64,000 nt of DNA. Source: Cellulomonas sp. KRMCY2. GTDB lineage: Bacteria; Actinomycetota; Actinomycetes; Actinomycetales; Cellulomonadaceae. The position numbers and the translations under genes are program-made. Below the pieces are notes generated by a model, which was not told the origin of the DNA, did no database searches, and saw only the letters and a program-made list of their open reading frames with translations. Shown here in pieces: positions 36,411 to 44,565 of the stretch. The stretch spans positions 2,232,001-2,296,000 of the forward strand of contig NZ_JAGF01000001.1 of the NCBI RefSeq assembly GCF_000526515.1, written 5' to 3'. How positions within the stretch are numbered: the first letter of the stretch is position 1; each line of letters starts with the position of its first letter.

Positions 36411-37306
36411 CCGCACGGGTTCTCGACGGCGCGGCGGCAGCGGCGGCGGTCAAGGCGGAGCTCGCCGTGCGGGTCGCGGCGCTCCGGGCGGCGGGGGCCG
36501 TGCCCGGCCTCGGCACGATCCTGGTCGGCGACGACCCCGGCTCGCTCGCGTACGTCGGCGGCAAGCACCGCGACTGCGCCGAGGTCGGCATCGCCTCGAT
36601 CCGGGTGGACCTGCCGGTGACGGCCTCCCAGGCCGACGTCGAAGCGGCGGTCGACCGGCTCAACGCGGACCCGGCCTGCACCGGATACATCGTCCAGCTG
36701 CCGCTGCCGAAGGGCATCGACACCAACGCGGTCCTCGAACGCATGGACCCGGCCAAGGACGCCGACGGGTTGCACCCGACGAACCTCGGTCGCCTGGTGC
36801 TCCGGGTCAACGAGCCGATCGACTCGCCGTTGCCGTGCACGCCGCGCGGGATCCTCGAGCTGCTCGGACGGCACGGGATCACCGTGGCGGGCAAGCACGT
36901 GGTCGTCGTCGGGCGCGGGACGACGGTGGGCCGCAGCATCGGCCTGCTCCTGACCCGCCGCGAGCACAACGCGACAGTGACGCTCACGCACACCGGGACG
37001 AGGGACCTGTCGGCGCACCTGAAGCGGGCGGACGTGATCGTCGCGGCGGCGGGGGTGCCGGGGATCGTCCGGGCGCAGGACGTCGCACCCGGTGCGGTCG
37101 TGCTCGACGTCGGCGTGTCCCGGATCGTCGACGACCTGACCGGCAAGGCCCGGTTGATCGGCGACGTCGATCCGGGCGTCCGGGACGTCGCGGGGTGGAT
37201 CTCGCCCAACCCCGGCGGGGTCGGCCCGATGACCCGCGCGATGCTGCTCGCCAACGTGGTGGACTCCGCCGAGGCCGCCACCCGCTCCTCGACCACCACC
37301 GCCTGA
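36407..37306 (+). CDS. folD: bifunctional methylene-THF dehydrogenase/methenyl-THF cyclohydrolase
   Basis: Converts 5,10-methylene-THF to 10-formyl-THF with NADP, feeding PurN and PurH. 299 residues. Active-site Tyr/Lys in [15 protein letters not shown], then [30 protein letters not shown], and the NADP loop [17 protein letters not shown], followed by DVGVSRI and [23 protein letters not shown] replaces the common GRSxxVGxP but keeps the fold pattern. GTG start overlaps the glyA stop. Confidence 0.95.
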   Translation: MTARVLDGAAAAAAVKAELAVRVAALRAAGAVPGLGTILVGDDPGSLAYVGGKHRDCAEVGIASIRVDLPVTASQADVEAAVDRLNADPACTGYIVQLPLPKGIDTNAVLERMDPAKDADGLHPTNLGRLVLRVNEPIDSPLPCTPRGILELLGRHGITVAGKHVVVVGRGTTVGRSIGLLLTRREHNATVTLTHTGTRDLSAHLKRADVIVAAAGVPGIVRAQDVAPGAVVLDVGVSRIVDDLTGKARLIGDVDPGVRDVAGWISPNPGGVGPMTRAMLLANVVDSAEAATRSSTTTA

Positions 37307-37330
37307 CCCGCCCCGGCGCACCTCCCGCCC

Positions 37331-37470
37331 GGTGGAGCGTTCGGTCCGTGAGTGGAGCGTCCGGTCCGTGAGTGGAGCGTCCGGTCCGTGAGTGGAGCGT
37401 CCGGCCTGTGAGTGGAGCGTCCGGCCCGTGAGTGGAGCGTTCGGCCCGTGAGTGGAGCGTTCGAGCCTGA
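37331..37470. repeat. 20-bp tandem repeat array, seven contiguous copies
   Basis: Unit AGTGGAGCGTCCGGTCCGTG with few substitutions, no spacers. An inverted near-copy CCGAACGCTCCATT lies at 37491-37504, able to pair with copies containing AGTGGAGCGTTCGG. It fills most of the 296-bp gap from folD to the exonuclease gene; nothing else is seen there. Confidence 0.92.
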
Positions 37471-37602
37471 CACGCTCGGCGCGTCGGCGTCCGAACGCTC
37501 CATTCGGGCTGGGCGCTGGCCGGACGGGCTGGGCGTCACGGTGGGAGGAGCCCCGGGTGGACGTGCGCGCGCGATGTCGGACCGATGGGCTTGGATGAGC
37601 GC

Positions 37603-38400
37603 GTGCTGACGATCGCCACTGCCAACGTGAACGGGATCCGGGCCGCCTTCCGGCGGCGGATGGGGGACTGGGTCGAGGCCCGCAAGCCCGACGTCCTGCT
37701 GCTGCAGGAGGTCCGGGCCCCGCAGGAGATGCTCGGTGACTTCCTTCCACCCGACCAGTGGGACCTTGCGCACGCCGAGTGCCGGACCAAGGGGCGAGCG
37801 GGGGTCGGGATCGCCTCGCGCCTGCCGATGAGCGCGATCAGGATCGGGCTGGACCGGGACGTGGTGAGCAACAGCGGTCGCTGGGTCGAGGCGGACCTGG
37901 AGCTGCCGGGCAGCGGCGCACTGACGGTGATCTCCACGTACGTCCACTCCGGCACGGCCGAGACCCCGACGATGGACGAGAAGTACCACTTCCTCGATCT
38001 GGTCACCGCGCGCCTGGCCGAGCTCCGGGCGGCGGGCGGGTACGTCGTCCTGACCGGGGACCTCAACATCGCGCACCGGAACATCGACATCAGGAACTGG
38101 AAGGGCAACCTCAAGGCCGCAGGCTTCCTGCCGCAGGAGCGCGCCTACCTCGATCGCTGGTTCGACGAGCAGGGCTGGGTCGACCTCGGCCGGCGCCTCG
38201 GCGGTGACGGACCAGGCCCCTACACGTGGTGGTCGTGGCGCGGCCAGGCCTTCGACAACGACGCCGGCTGGCGGATCGACTACCAGATCGCCTCGCCGGA
38301 GCTCGCCGACCGGGCTCTGAAGGCCGAGGTGGACCGGGCGCCGTCGTACGCGCAGCGGTGGAGCGACCATGCGCCCCTCGTGGTCACCTACGACCTCTGA
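37603..38400 (+). CDS. xthA: exodeoxyribonuclease III
   Basis: AP endonuclease/3'-5' exonuclease of base excision repair. 265 residues, typical. Motifs of the EEP fold: ANVNGIRAAFRR, LLQEVRAP with the metal-binding Glu, GRAGVGIASR, TGDLNIAHRNIDIRNWKGN with the catalytic Asp/Asn, and C-terminal RIDYQIAS and WSDHAPLVV. GTG at 37603 is preferred over ATG 37585 because TTGGAT ends exactly six bases before it and the family opens MLTIATANVNG. Confidence 0.93.
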   Translation: MLTIATANVNGIRAAFRRRMGDWVEARKPDVLLLQEVRAPQEMLGDFLPPDQWDLAHAECRTKGRAGVGIASRLPMSAIRIGLDRDVVSNSGRWVEADLELPGSGALTVISTYVHSGTAETPTMDEKYHFLDLVTARLAELRAAGGYVVLTGDLNIAHRNIDIRNWKGNLKAAGFLPQERAYLDRWFDEQGWVDLGRRLGGDGPGPYTWWSWRGQAFDNDAGWRIDYQIASPELADRALKAEVDRAPSYAQRWSDHAPLVVTYDL

Positions 38401-38410
38401 TTCGATTCTC

Positions 38411-38490
38411 GGGGCTCACGGTCGGTGGGGCTCACGGTCGGTGGGGCTCACTGGCGGCGGTGCTCACGCGCGGTGGGGCTCATGGGCGGG
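38411..38490. repeat. 16-bp tandem repeat, two exact and three degenerate copies
   Basis: GGGGCTCACGGTCGGT at 38411-38442 twice, then diverged copies up to 38490. The stop codon of the convergent MFS gene is inside the fourth copy. Confidence 0.8.
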
Positions 38491-39804
38491 CACCGGCAGG
38501 TCGCGCATCCGGACCAGTGGCGACAGCAGCACGGGGAGCGCTGACGCTGCCACGCCGCCGGCCGCGAGCCACAGCGTCGGCGTGACCCCGAGGCGCGTCC
38601 CGGACAGTCCGCCGAGCAGGCCGCCGATCGGCAGCGTGCCCCACACGATGAAGCGCACCGAGGCGTTCATCCGGCCCAGCAGGGCCGGTGGGCACAGCCG
38701 CTGGCGGAAGCTGACCTGAGCCACGTTGTAGACCACGACCGCGAAGGTGAAGAGCACGCCGCCGGCGATCAGCGGGACCTCCGGGGGGACCCCGAGGGCG
38801 GCCAGGGGCAGGGTCAGCGGGGTGAGTGCGAACGCCGGCCCCATCGCAAGCGCCGAGACGACGACGACCCGGCCCTCGCCGAGCAACCGCGCGGCGCGGT
38901 CGGCGAGCACAGCGCCGACCAGCCCACCGACGCTCGACGCGGAGAGCACCAGACCGAGCGCCGCAGCGTCGAGGCCGACGATCCGCAGCACGAAGATCAC
39001 GACGACGGCTGACGAGACGGCGCCGAAGAGGTTGCCGATCGAGGTGCACGCGACGATCCTGCGCAGCAGCGGCTGGCGGACGACGAACCCAAGGCCCTCG
39101 GCGATCTCGGTGCGCAGCGGGCGCCGGTCCTCGACGGCGGGCAGCGTCTCGGCGTCGCGGATCCGGCCGACGAACAGGGCGGAGAACAGGTACGTCACCA
39201 CGGTTCCGCCGATCAGGACCGGTGCCGTGACCACCCTCAGGAGTGCGCCGCCGATCGCCGGTGCCCCGACCATCGCGACCGACTGCGTGGCCTGCAGCTT
39301 GGAGTTGCCCTCGACGATGTGCTCGAGGCCGACCAGACCGGGCACGTAGCTCTGGTGGGCGACGTCGAAGAACACCGTCGCTGCGCTCAGGACCAGGCCG
39401 GCGGCGTACAGGACCGGCATCGACGCGTGCCCCGCCACGGCCGTGAGCACGACGACTGCGAGGACGGCGGCACGGACCAGATCGGCGACGATGAGCGTCC
39501 GGCGCTTGCGCATCCGGTCCACCCACGCGCCGGCCGGTAGACCGATGACCAGGAACGCTGCCGTCTCGGCGGCGTTCAGGGCGCCCATCTGCCACTCGGT
39601 GGCGTGCAGGTTCGTGACGGCGTAGACGGGCAGGGCCAGCCCGGTGAGCTGAGCGCCGAACTGACCGAGCGCATCGCCGATCCACAGCTGGCGGAAGTTG
39701 CGGTGGAAGGCCAACGACCGGTGCGCCGGGCCGGGGAGCCCAGGGACGGCCTGGCCGGCGGTGGCGTCGCGTTCGGTGGGTTCGCTGGTCACGGTCGGAA
39801 GCAT
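38464..39804 (-). CDS. MFS efflux transporter
   Basis: 446 residues, about twelve helices, major facilitator superfamily of the MFS_3/enterobactin-exporter-like type. It opens SLAFHRNFRQLWIGDALGQFGAQLTGLALPVYA; the A-loop between helices 2 and 3 reads GAWVDRMRKRRTLI. Divergent from an ArsR-family gene across 45 bp that hold an inverted repeat, so drug- or metabolite-responsive export is likely. Substrate unknown. ATG 39804 is the conserved-looking start. Confidence 0.88.
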   Translation of the reverse strand: MLPTVTSEPTERDATAGQAVPGLPGPAHRSLAFHRNFRQLWIGDALGQFGAQLTGLALPVYAVTNLHATEWQMGALNAAETAAFLVIGLPAGAWVDRMRKRRTLIVADLVRAAVLAVVVLTAVAGHASMPVLYAAGLVLSAATVFFDVAHQSYVPGLVGLEHIVEGNSKLQATQSVAMVGAPAIGGALLRVVTAPVLIGGTVVTYLFSALFVGRIRDAETLPAVEDRRPLRTEIAEGLGFVVRQPLLRRIVACTSIGNLFGAVSSAVVVIFVLRIVGLDAAALGLVLSASSVGGLVGAVLADRAARLLGEGRVVVVSALAMGPAFALTPLTLPLAALGVPPEVPLIAGGVLFTFAVVVYNVAQVSFRQRLCPPALLGRMNASVRFIVWGTLPIGGLLGGLSGTRLGVTPTLWLAAGGVAASALPVLLSPLVRMRDLPVPAHEPHRA

Positions 39805-39809
39805 GCATT

Positions 39810-39833
39810 AGTGATTGGGAGTTGTCAATCACT
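39810..39833. promoter_or_regulatory. inverted-repeat operator between the MFS and ArsR genes
   Basis: AGTGATTG and CAATCACT form perfect 8-bp arms around 8 bases. Occupies half of the 45-bp divergent gap, so binding would block both promoters. TACAGT at 39837-39842 is the probable -10 for the ArsR gene. Confidence 0.7.
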
Positions 39834-39849
39834 GGCTACAGTGGCTGCC

Positions 39850-40449
39850 ATGGAACAGGCTGAGCAGATGGCGGGCGGGCAGGGTGGTGCGGCACGGCCC
39901 CCGGTCACCCCCGGTCCACCGGACGATGCCGCGCGCGACGCCGACGCCCGCGCACTCGCGTCGGTCATCCGCGTGCGGATCCTGCGGCTGTGCCTCGACG
40001 AGGCCTTGACGAACAAGGAGATCGCGCATCGGCTCGGCAAGGAGCCCGCGGCGACGTTCCATCACGTCCGGACCCTCGCCGGCCGGGGCTTCCTGGCCGC
40101 GCAGTCCGAGCGTCGTGGGGCACGCGGCGCACGCGAGGTGCCGTACCTGGCGACCAGGAAGTCCTGGCGGGCGGCCACCGGGCCCGACCAGAACCGGGTG
40201 CTGATCGATGCGTTCCTGGCCGACGTCGACGACGCGGACCCCAGCTCGTTGCGCGCCACCCGCCTCGGCGTCCGGCTGGATGCTGCCGCCTACGCGGAGC
40301 TCGAGCGCCGGATGGCCGACATCTTCCAGGAGCTCGCCGACCGCCCGGCCGATCCGGCCGGGACGCCCTACTCGATCTTCCTGGCCATCCACGAGGACGC
40401 CGCCCGTCTCCCCACGCCGACCCGCCTGCCCGACCCACAGCCCCACTGA
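39850..40449 (+). CDS. ArsR-family winged-helix regulator
   Basis: 199 residues. The winged helix runs from about residue 35 (ALASVIRVRILRLCLDEALTNKEIAHRLGKEPAATFHHVRTLAGRGFL), the HTH_20/ArsR type with no metal-binding cysteines. The C-terminal 80 residues form a second helical domain. A Pro/Gly-rich 30-residue lead precedes the domain. ATG lies seven bases after TACAGT. Probably represses the divergent MFS gene and itself. Confidence 0.85.
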   Translation: MEQAEQMAGGQGGAARPPVTPGPPDDAARDADARALASVIRVRILRLCLDEALTNKEIAHRLGKEPAATFHHVRTLAGRGFLAAQSERRGARGAREVPYLATRKSWRAATGPDQNRVLIDAFLADVDDADPSSLRATRLGVRLDAAAYAELERRMADIFQELADRPADPAGTPYSIFLAIHEDAARLPTPTRLPDPQPH

Positions 40450-40450
40450 G

Positions 40451-40485
40451 CTGCTCGGCCGGTGCGGCTGCTCGGCCGGTGCGCC
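40451..40485. repeat. 17-bp direct repeat, two copies
   Basis: CTGCTCGGCCGGTGCGG then CTGCTCGGCCGGTGCGC, starting two bases after the ArsR stop at a convergent junction. Confidence 0.8.
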
Positions 40486-40516
40486 GGTCGGACGGACCCG
40501 GGAGGGCGGGCGGGGG

Positions 40517-41974
40517 TCAGGTGCCGCCGCGCAGCGCCGTGATCGGCTCGATGCCGGCGGCCTTGAGGGCGGGGTACGTGCCGGCGCCCAGGCCGATGAC
40601 CCCGCCGAGCAGGGCGGCGCCGATCACGACGAGGGTGTCGAGGATCGGCGTCCACTCCTTGGCCAGGGAGACGGCGACCACGACGCCGACGCCGAGCGCC
40701 GCGCCAATCAGGCCGCCCAGCAGACCGATCACCACGGACTCGACGAGGAACTGGTTGCCGATGTTCGACCTGGTCGCGCCCAACGCCCGCCGCAGACCGA
40801 TCTCGCCGATCCGCTCGCGTACCGACAGGAGCGTGACGTTCGCGATCCCGAGCCCACCGACCAGCAGCGCCACCCCGCCGAGCGCGAGGAAGATCGCATT
40901 GATGTCGGCCTGCACGTTCTGCCGTACGGCCGAGCCGCTCGGCGGCACCTGGACGTCGATGTTCTCGGGGTTGTTCGGCTCGAGTGCCAGCCCGGCCTGC
41001 GCGCCGACGACCGGCCCGGCCCCGACGGCGATCGTGGCGTGGGCCTCCTCGAGCCCGGTGAGACCGAAGTCGGCGCGGGCCGTGCCGACCGGCATGATCA
41101 CGGCGTCCAGGAGGTCCGTCCGACGCTTGGCGTCGTCGATGATCCCGATCACCGTGTACGAGCGCTCGCCGATGAAGATCGACGGCTGGCTCTCGACCCG
41201 GTTGACGCCCAACCGCGTCGCCGCCCGTGCGCCGAGCACCACGACGCGGTCGGCCCGCTCGTCGTGGCCGGAGTCGAAGTAGCGGCCGGTCACCACCTGG
41301 CCACGGATGGCCTCGAGCAGGCCCGGGGTCGTGGCGACGACCTTCGGGGTGGCGAGCGTCGGCGCGGACGGGTCGTTGACCGGCACCGCCGTGATCGTCG
41401 CCTCGCCGATGTCGACCGAGCTGATGCCGCCGGCCGCCTCCACGCCGGCGATCCGCTCGAGCCGGTCCTCGACGTCCCACGGGATCCGGCCGACGGCGCG
41501 TTCGCCGCTCTGGGTTCGACTGGTCGCAGGCTGCACCACGACCTGGGTCGCGGCCACGGCGTCGAACTGGCGCGCGATCTGGCCGGCCGCGGTCTGCGCG
41601 AGCCCGACGGTCACCACCAGCGAGCCGATGCCGAGCACGGTGCCGATGATCGTCAGGACGAGCCGGCCGGGTCGGGCACCGATGCCGTGCGCGGCCTCGG
41701 CGACCAGGTCACGGATGCCGTACCGGTCGAGCGCGGCGCCGCGGGGGACGACGGACGACCGCCGCCGCCGTGCGCCCGGCAGTCGCAGCGACGCCGGGCG
41801 CCACCGTGGCAGCCACCGTGGCAGCCACCTCCTGCCCCGGGAGCGTGTGCGGGCTCCGCTGTCGGCGCCATCGGCGCCATCGACGACAGAGCCGTCCGCC
41901 GGGAGCGTGCCCTCGGTGCCCTCGTCGGCCGGACCTGCACCACGTGACCGGTTCAGCACGTTGGGCCAGGCCAT
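40517..41974 (-). CDS. ABC transporter permease, MacB/FtsX type
   Basis: 485 residues. A MacB-like periplasmic domain is flanked by one N-terminal and three C-terminal helices. The C-terminal FtsX region includes NVTLLSVRERIGEIGLRRALGATRSNI, a MacB hallmark, and GVVVAVSLAKEW. A long basic, low-complexity N-terminus (about 85 residues) precedes the first helix at LVLTIIGTVLGIGSLVV. Start overlaps the ATPase gene's stop by one base. Works with the ATPase and fusion protein as a tripartite-like exporter. Confidence 0.9.
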   Translation of the reverse strand: MAWPNVLNRSRGAGPADEGTEGTLPADGSVVDGADGADSGARTRSRGRRWLPRWLPRWRPASLRLPGARRRRSSVVPRGAALDRYGIRDLVAEAAHGIGARPGRLVLTIIGTVLGIGSLVVTVGLAQTAAGQIARQFDAVAATQVVVQPATSRTQSGERAVGRIPWDVEDRLERIAGVEAAGGISSVDIGEATITAVPVNDPSAPTLATPKVVATTPGLLEAIRGQVVTGRYFDSGHDERADRVVVLGARAATRLGVNRVESQPSIFIGERSYTVIGIIDDAKRRTDLLDAVIMPVGTARADFGLTGLEEAHATIAVGAGPVVGAQAGLALEPNNPENIDVQVPPSGSAVRQNVQADINAIFLALGGVALLVGGLGIANVTLLSVRERIGEIGLRRALGATRSNIGNQFLVESVVIGLLGGLIGAALGVGVVVAVSLAKEWTPILDTLVVIGAALLGGVIGLGAGTYPALKAAGIEPITALRGGT

Positions 41975-42705
41975 CAGGCGACCTCGGTCAGGACGCCGTC
42001 GGCGATCCGGACCTGCCGCTGGGCGTGTGCCGAGACTGCGGCGTCGTGCGTGATGACCAGGAGCGTCAGACCGTCGCGGTGCAGCTCGTCGAACAGGTCC
42101 ATCACGCCGGCCGACGTCGTGGAGTCCAGGTTCCCGGTCGGCTCGTCGGCCAGCAGCACGTGCGGCGACGCGATGACGGCACGGGCGATCGCCACCCGCT
42201 GGCGCTCACCCCCGGAGAGCACAGTCGGCATGAAGCTCAGGCGGTGGCTGAGTCCCACCCGTTCCAGCGCCGCGAGCGCCCGCTCCTTGCGCTCGGCCCG
42301 TGGGACACCGCTGTAGAGCGTGGCCAGGAGCACGTTGTCCATCACGGTGCGGTGCGGGAGCAGGTGGAACGACTGGAAGACGAAGCCGATCCGCCCGCCG
42401 CGCAGGGCCGAGCGGTCCTGCTCCGACGCGGTCCCGGTGGGCACGCCGTCGAGCAGGTAGTCACCCGACGTCGGACGGTCGAGCAGGCCAAGGATGTGCA
42501 GCAGCGTGGACTTGCCCGAACCCGACGGCCCGACGACGGACACGTACTCGCCGGTGTCCACCCGCAGGTTCGCCTGGCGCAACGCCTCGACCGGCGGGGT
42601 GCCGGGGAACGTGCGGGTCAGCGAGCGCAGCTCGATCACCGGGGACGGCACCGGGGTCGCCGCGGGCTCCTGTCCAGGGCTGTGGACGACGTCGATCAGG
42701 GTCAT
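41974..42705 (-). CDS. ABC transporter ATP-binding protein, MacB/LolD type
   Basis: 243 residues. Walker A GPSGSGKST, signature LSGGERQRVAIAR, Walker B VLLADEPTGNLD and switch His in LVITHD. The GEYVSVVGPSGSGKSTLLHILGLLDRPTSG layout is that of MacB/LolD ATPases. Overlaps the fusion-protein gene (ATGA) and the permease gene, so the three are one translationally coupled operon. Confidence 0.94.
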   Translation of the reverse strand: MTLIDVVHSPGQEPAATPVPSPVIELRSLTRTFPGTPPVEALRQANLRVDTGEYVSVVGPSGSGKSTLLHILGLLDRPTSGDYLLDGVPTGTASEQDRSALRGGRIGFVFQSFHLLPHRTVMDNVLLATLYSGVPRAERKERALAALERVGLSHRLSFMPTVLSGGERQRVAIARAVIASPHVLLADEPTGNLDSTTSAGVMDLFDELHRDGLTLLVITHDAAVSAHAQRQVRIADGVLTEVA

Positions 42706-44327
42706 GCGTCGCCCGATTCGTCGGTGGTCGGCTCGGTCGTCGCGTCGTCCGTCGGCTCCTCGGTGTCGGCGTCCGTCTCATCGGTGCCCTGCTCGTCGGC
42801 CGCGCCACCGCCCGTGATGCCGATGACGACCCGGTCGCCCTCGGCGAGCTCCCCGTCGACGGCCGTGACCTCGACGAAGCCACCTGCGGCCAGGCCGGGC
42901 TCGACGGTGACGAGGGTCGACGCGTCGTCGTCGCCCAGGACCTCGACGCGGGCCTCACCGCCCGGACCGGCCGTCAGGGCTGCGGTCGGGACCGCGAGCA
43001 CCTCGCCCTCGGTCGAGCTGACCGGGATCGTCATCCGGACGTTCGCGCCCTGCAGCTCGGCGCGCTGCTCCTCGGTCAGGGCATCGGGGACCACGACGAC
43101 GCGCTTGCGGTCCGAGTCCTCCGACGCGGTGTCACCTGCGGCCGGCACGCCGACCGTCAGGACCGTGCCGGTCACGTCCTCGCCGCCGGGCAGCGTGATC
43201 GTCACCGGTGAGCCCTCGGCGATGAGGTCGGCGTCCGTCTGCGACACGTTCCCGGCGATCTGCAGGGTCGCACCCGAGACGCTCATCACGGCCGTGCCGG
43301 CGACTGTCGCACCCCGCTTGACGTTCACGGAGTCGACACGGCGCGGGGTGGCGCTGAGGTAGACGACCTCGCTCGAGGGCAGCGGGGTGATGACGTCCTG
43401 CTGGGCCTTGGCGAGGTCCTCGCGGGCGTCCGTGAGGGCTCGCTGGGCCGAGGTCAGGGCGGCCTGGGCGGCAGAGGTGTCGGGAGCGGCATTCGCCTCG
43501 TCGCGGGCCGCGATCGCCACGTTCATGGCGAACTCGAGTGACCTGACAGCCGAGTCACTGCAGTTCGGCGGATCGGTGCCCTCGGGGACCGGTGCGGCAC
43601 AGCTGTCCAGGAGCTCGTGGTACGCGATGTATGCCAGGTCGGCGTCCTGCCGTGCTGCCAGCCGCTGCGACTGCAGAGTCCCGCCCTGCGGGTGGTCGAC
43701 CTCCTGCCGTGCCGTCGTCACCTGCTCCTCGGCGCTGCGGACCATGTCCCGGGCGGCGTCGAGGGCGTCGTCGGCGTCCGCGCCGGCGGTGGGTGGTGCG
43801 TACCCGACCCGGTTGTACAGCTCGACGACCGCAGCGGCCGTCGCGGCGTCGTAGTCGTCGGACTCCGGGTCGCCCGCGTCGATGCCCAGGGCACCGAGCG
43901 CCGCCTTGAGCTGGAGCACGTCCGGCCCCGAGACCCCGACCCGCAGCGTCCGGTAGACCGGCAGCTCACCGGCCAGCAGGATGACCGGCCGGCCGGTCAC
44001 CTCGAGCATCACGGCGCCGGCGTCGAGCGTTGCGCCCACCTCGGGGACCTGGCCCGTGACGATGGCGGCCCCGCCGAGGTCGCCGGTCTCGAGGGTGACG
44101 TTCACCGGGTCCTCGTAGATCGCGTCGCCGCGCAGCACGACGTCGTTGGCGAGCAGCCGCCGCTCGACCGGGACGGTGATCTGACCGGCCTCCGGCGGGG
44201 CCGCGTTCGCGGCGGCGTCGGCCGGCGAGATGATCAGGCGGCTCAGGCCGAGGCCGGCGCCGAGGCTGACCACCGCGGTGATCGCCATGATCCAGATCGT
44301 GCGGGTCGAGCCCGTCATCGTCGTCAT
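42702..44327 (-). CDS. membrane-fusion-type protein with peptidoglycan-binding domain
   Basis: 541 residues. One N-terminal transmembrane helix, then a split lipoyl/barrel-sandwich region. A peptidoglycan-binding-type segment VGVSGPDVLQLKAALGALGI precedes a long coiled-coil (about residues 200-320, rich in Ala/Gln/Glu). The beta-barrel half follows, ending in an acidic Thr/Asp/Glu tail. In actinobacteria such proteins replace the Gram-negative periplasmic adaptor for MacB-like exporters. Two cysteines in LLDSCAAPVPEG..NCSDS could form a disulfide. Substrate unknown. Confidence 0.85.
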   Translation of the reverse strand: MTTMTGSTRTIWIMAITAVVSLGAGLGLSRLIISPADAAANAAPPEAGQITVPVERRLLANDVVLRGDAIYEDPVNVTLETGDLGGAAIVTGQVPEVGATLDAGAVMLEVTGRPVILLAGELPVYRTLRVGVSGPDVLQLKAALGALGIDAGDPESDDYDAATAAAVVELYNRVGYAPPTAGADADDALDAARDMVRSAEEQVTTARQEVDHPQGGTLQSQRLAARQDADLAYIAYHELLDSCAAPVPEGTDPPNCSDSAVRSLEFAMNVAIAARDEANAAPDTSAAQAALTSAQRALTDAREDLAKAQQDVITPLPSSEVVYLSATPRRVDSVNVKRGATVAGTAVMSVSGATLQIAGNVSQTDADLIAEGSPVTITLPGGEDVTGTVLTVGVPAAGDTASEDSDRKRVVVVPDALTEEQRAELQGANVRMTIPVSSTEGEVLAVPTAALTAGPGGEARVEVLGDDDASTLVTVEPGLAAGGFVEVTAVDGELAEGDRVVIGITGGGAADEQGTDETDADTEEPTDDATTEPTTDESGDA

Positions 44328-44513
44328 CGTGCAAGGCCTCTCATGGCGTCGGCTCGGGGTGTTCTGGTGGTTCCCACCGGGTGGACCGGGCAGGCAGGTG
44401 GGCCGCTGGAGCGACCGTAGCGATCGTACGAACCAGGTAGATCACCCCACGGGATGACGCGCACGTCACGACGTCGCGACCGGGGGTGGACAACCATCTG
44501 CCTGACAGGTTGC

Positions 44514-44551
44514 GTCCCGCGCCCGGCCGGTGTGACGGCCAGGCGCGGGAC
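44514..44551 (-). terminator. terminator hairpin after the acidic lipoprotein gene
   Basis: 10-bp arms GTCCCGCGCC (44514-44523) and GGCGCGGGAC (44542-44551) with a further GGCC/GGCC inner stem, 14 bp beyond the stop. The remaining 190 bp up to the exporter operon shows nothing clear. Confidence 0.7.
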
Positions 44552-44565
44552 GGCGCGCCGGCGGC

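Noticed and set aside
37331-37470. Array considered as a CRISPR
   Set aside because: Units are contiguous with no unique spacers and no cas genes nearby.
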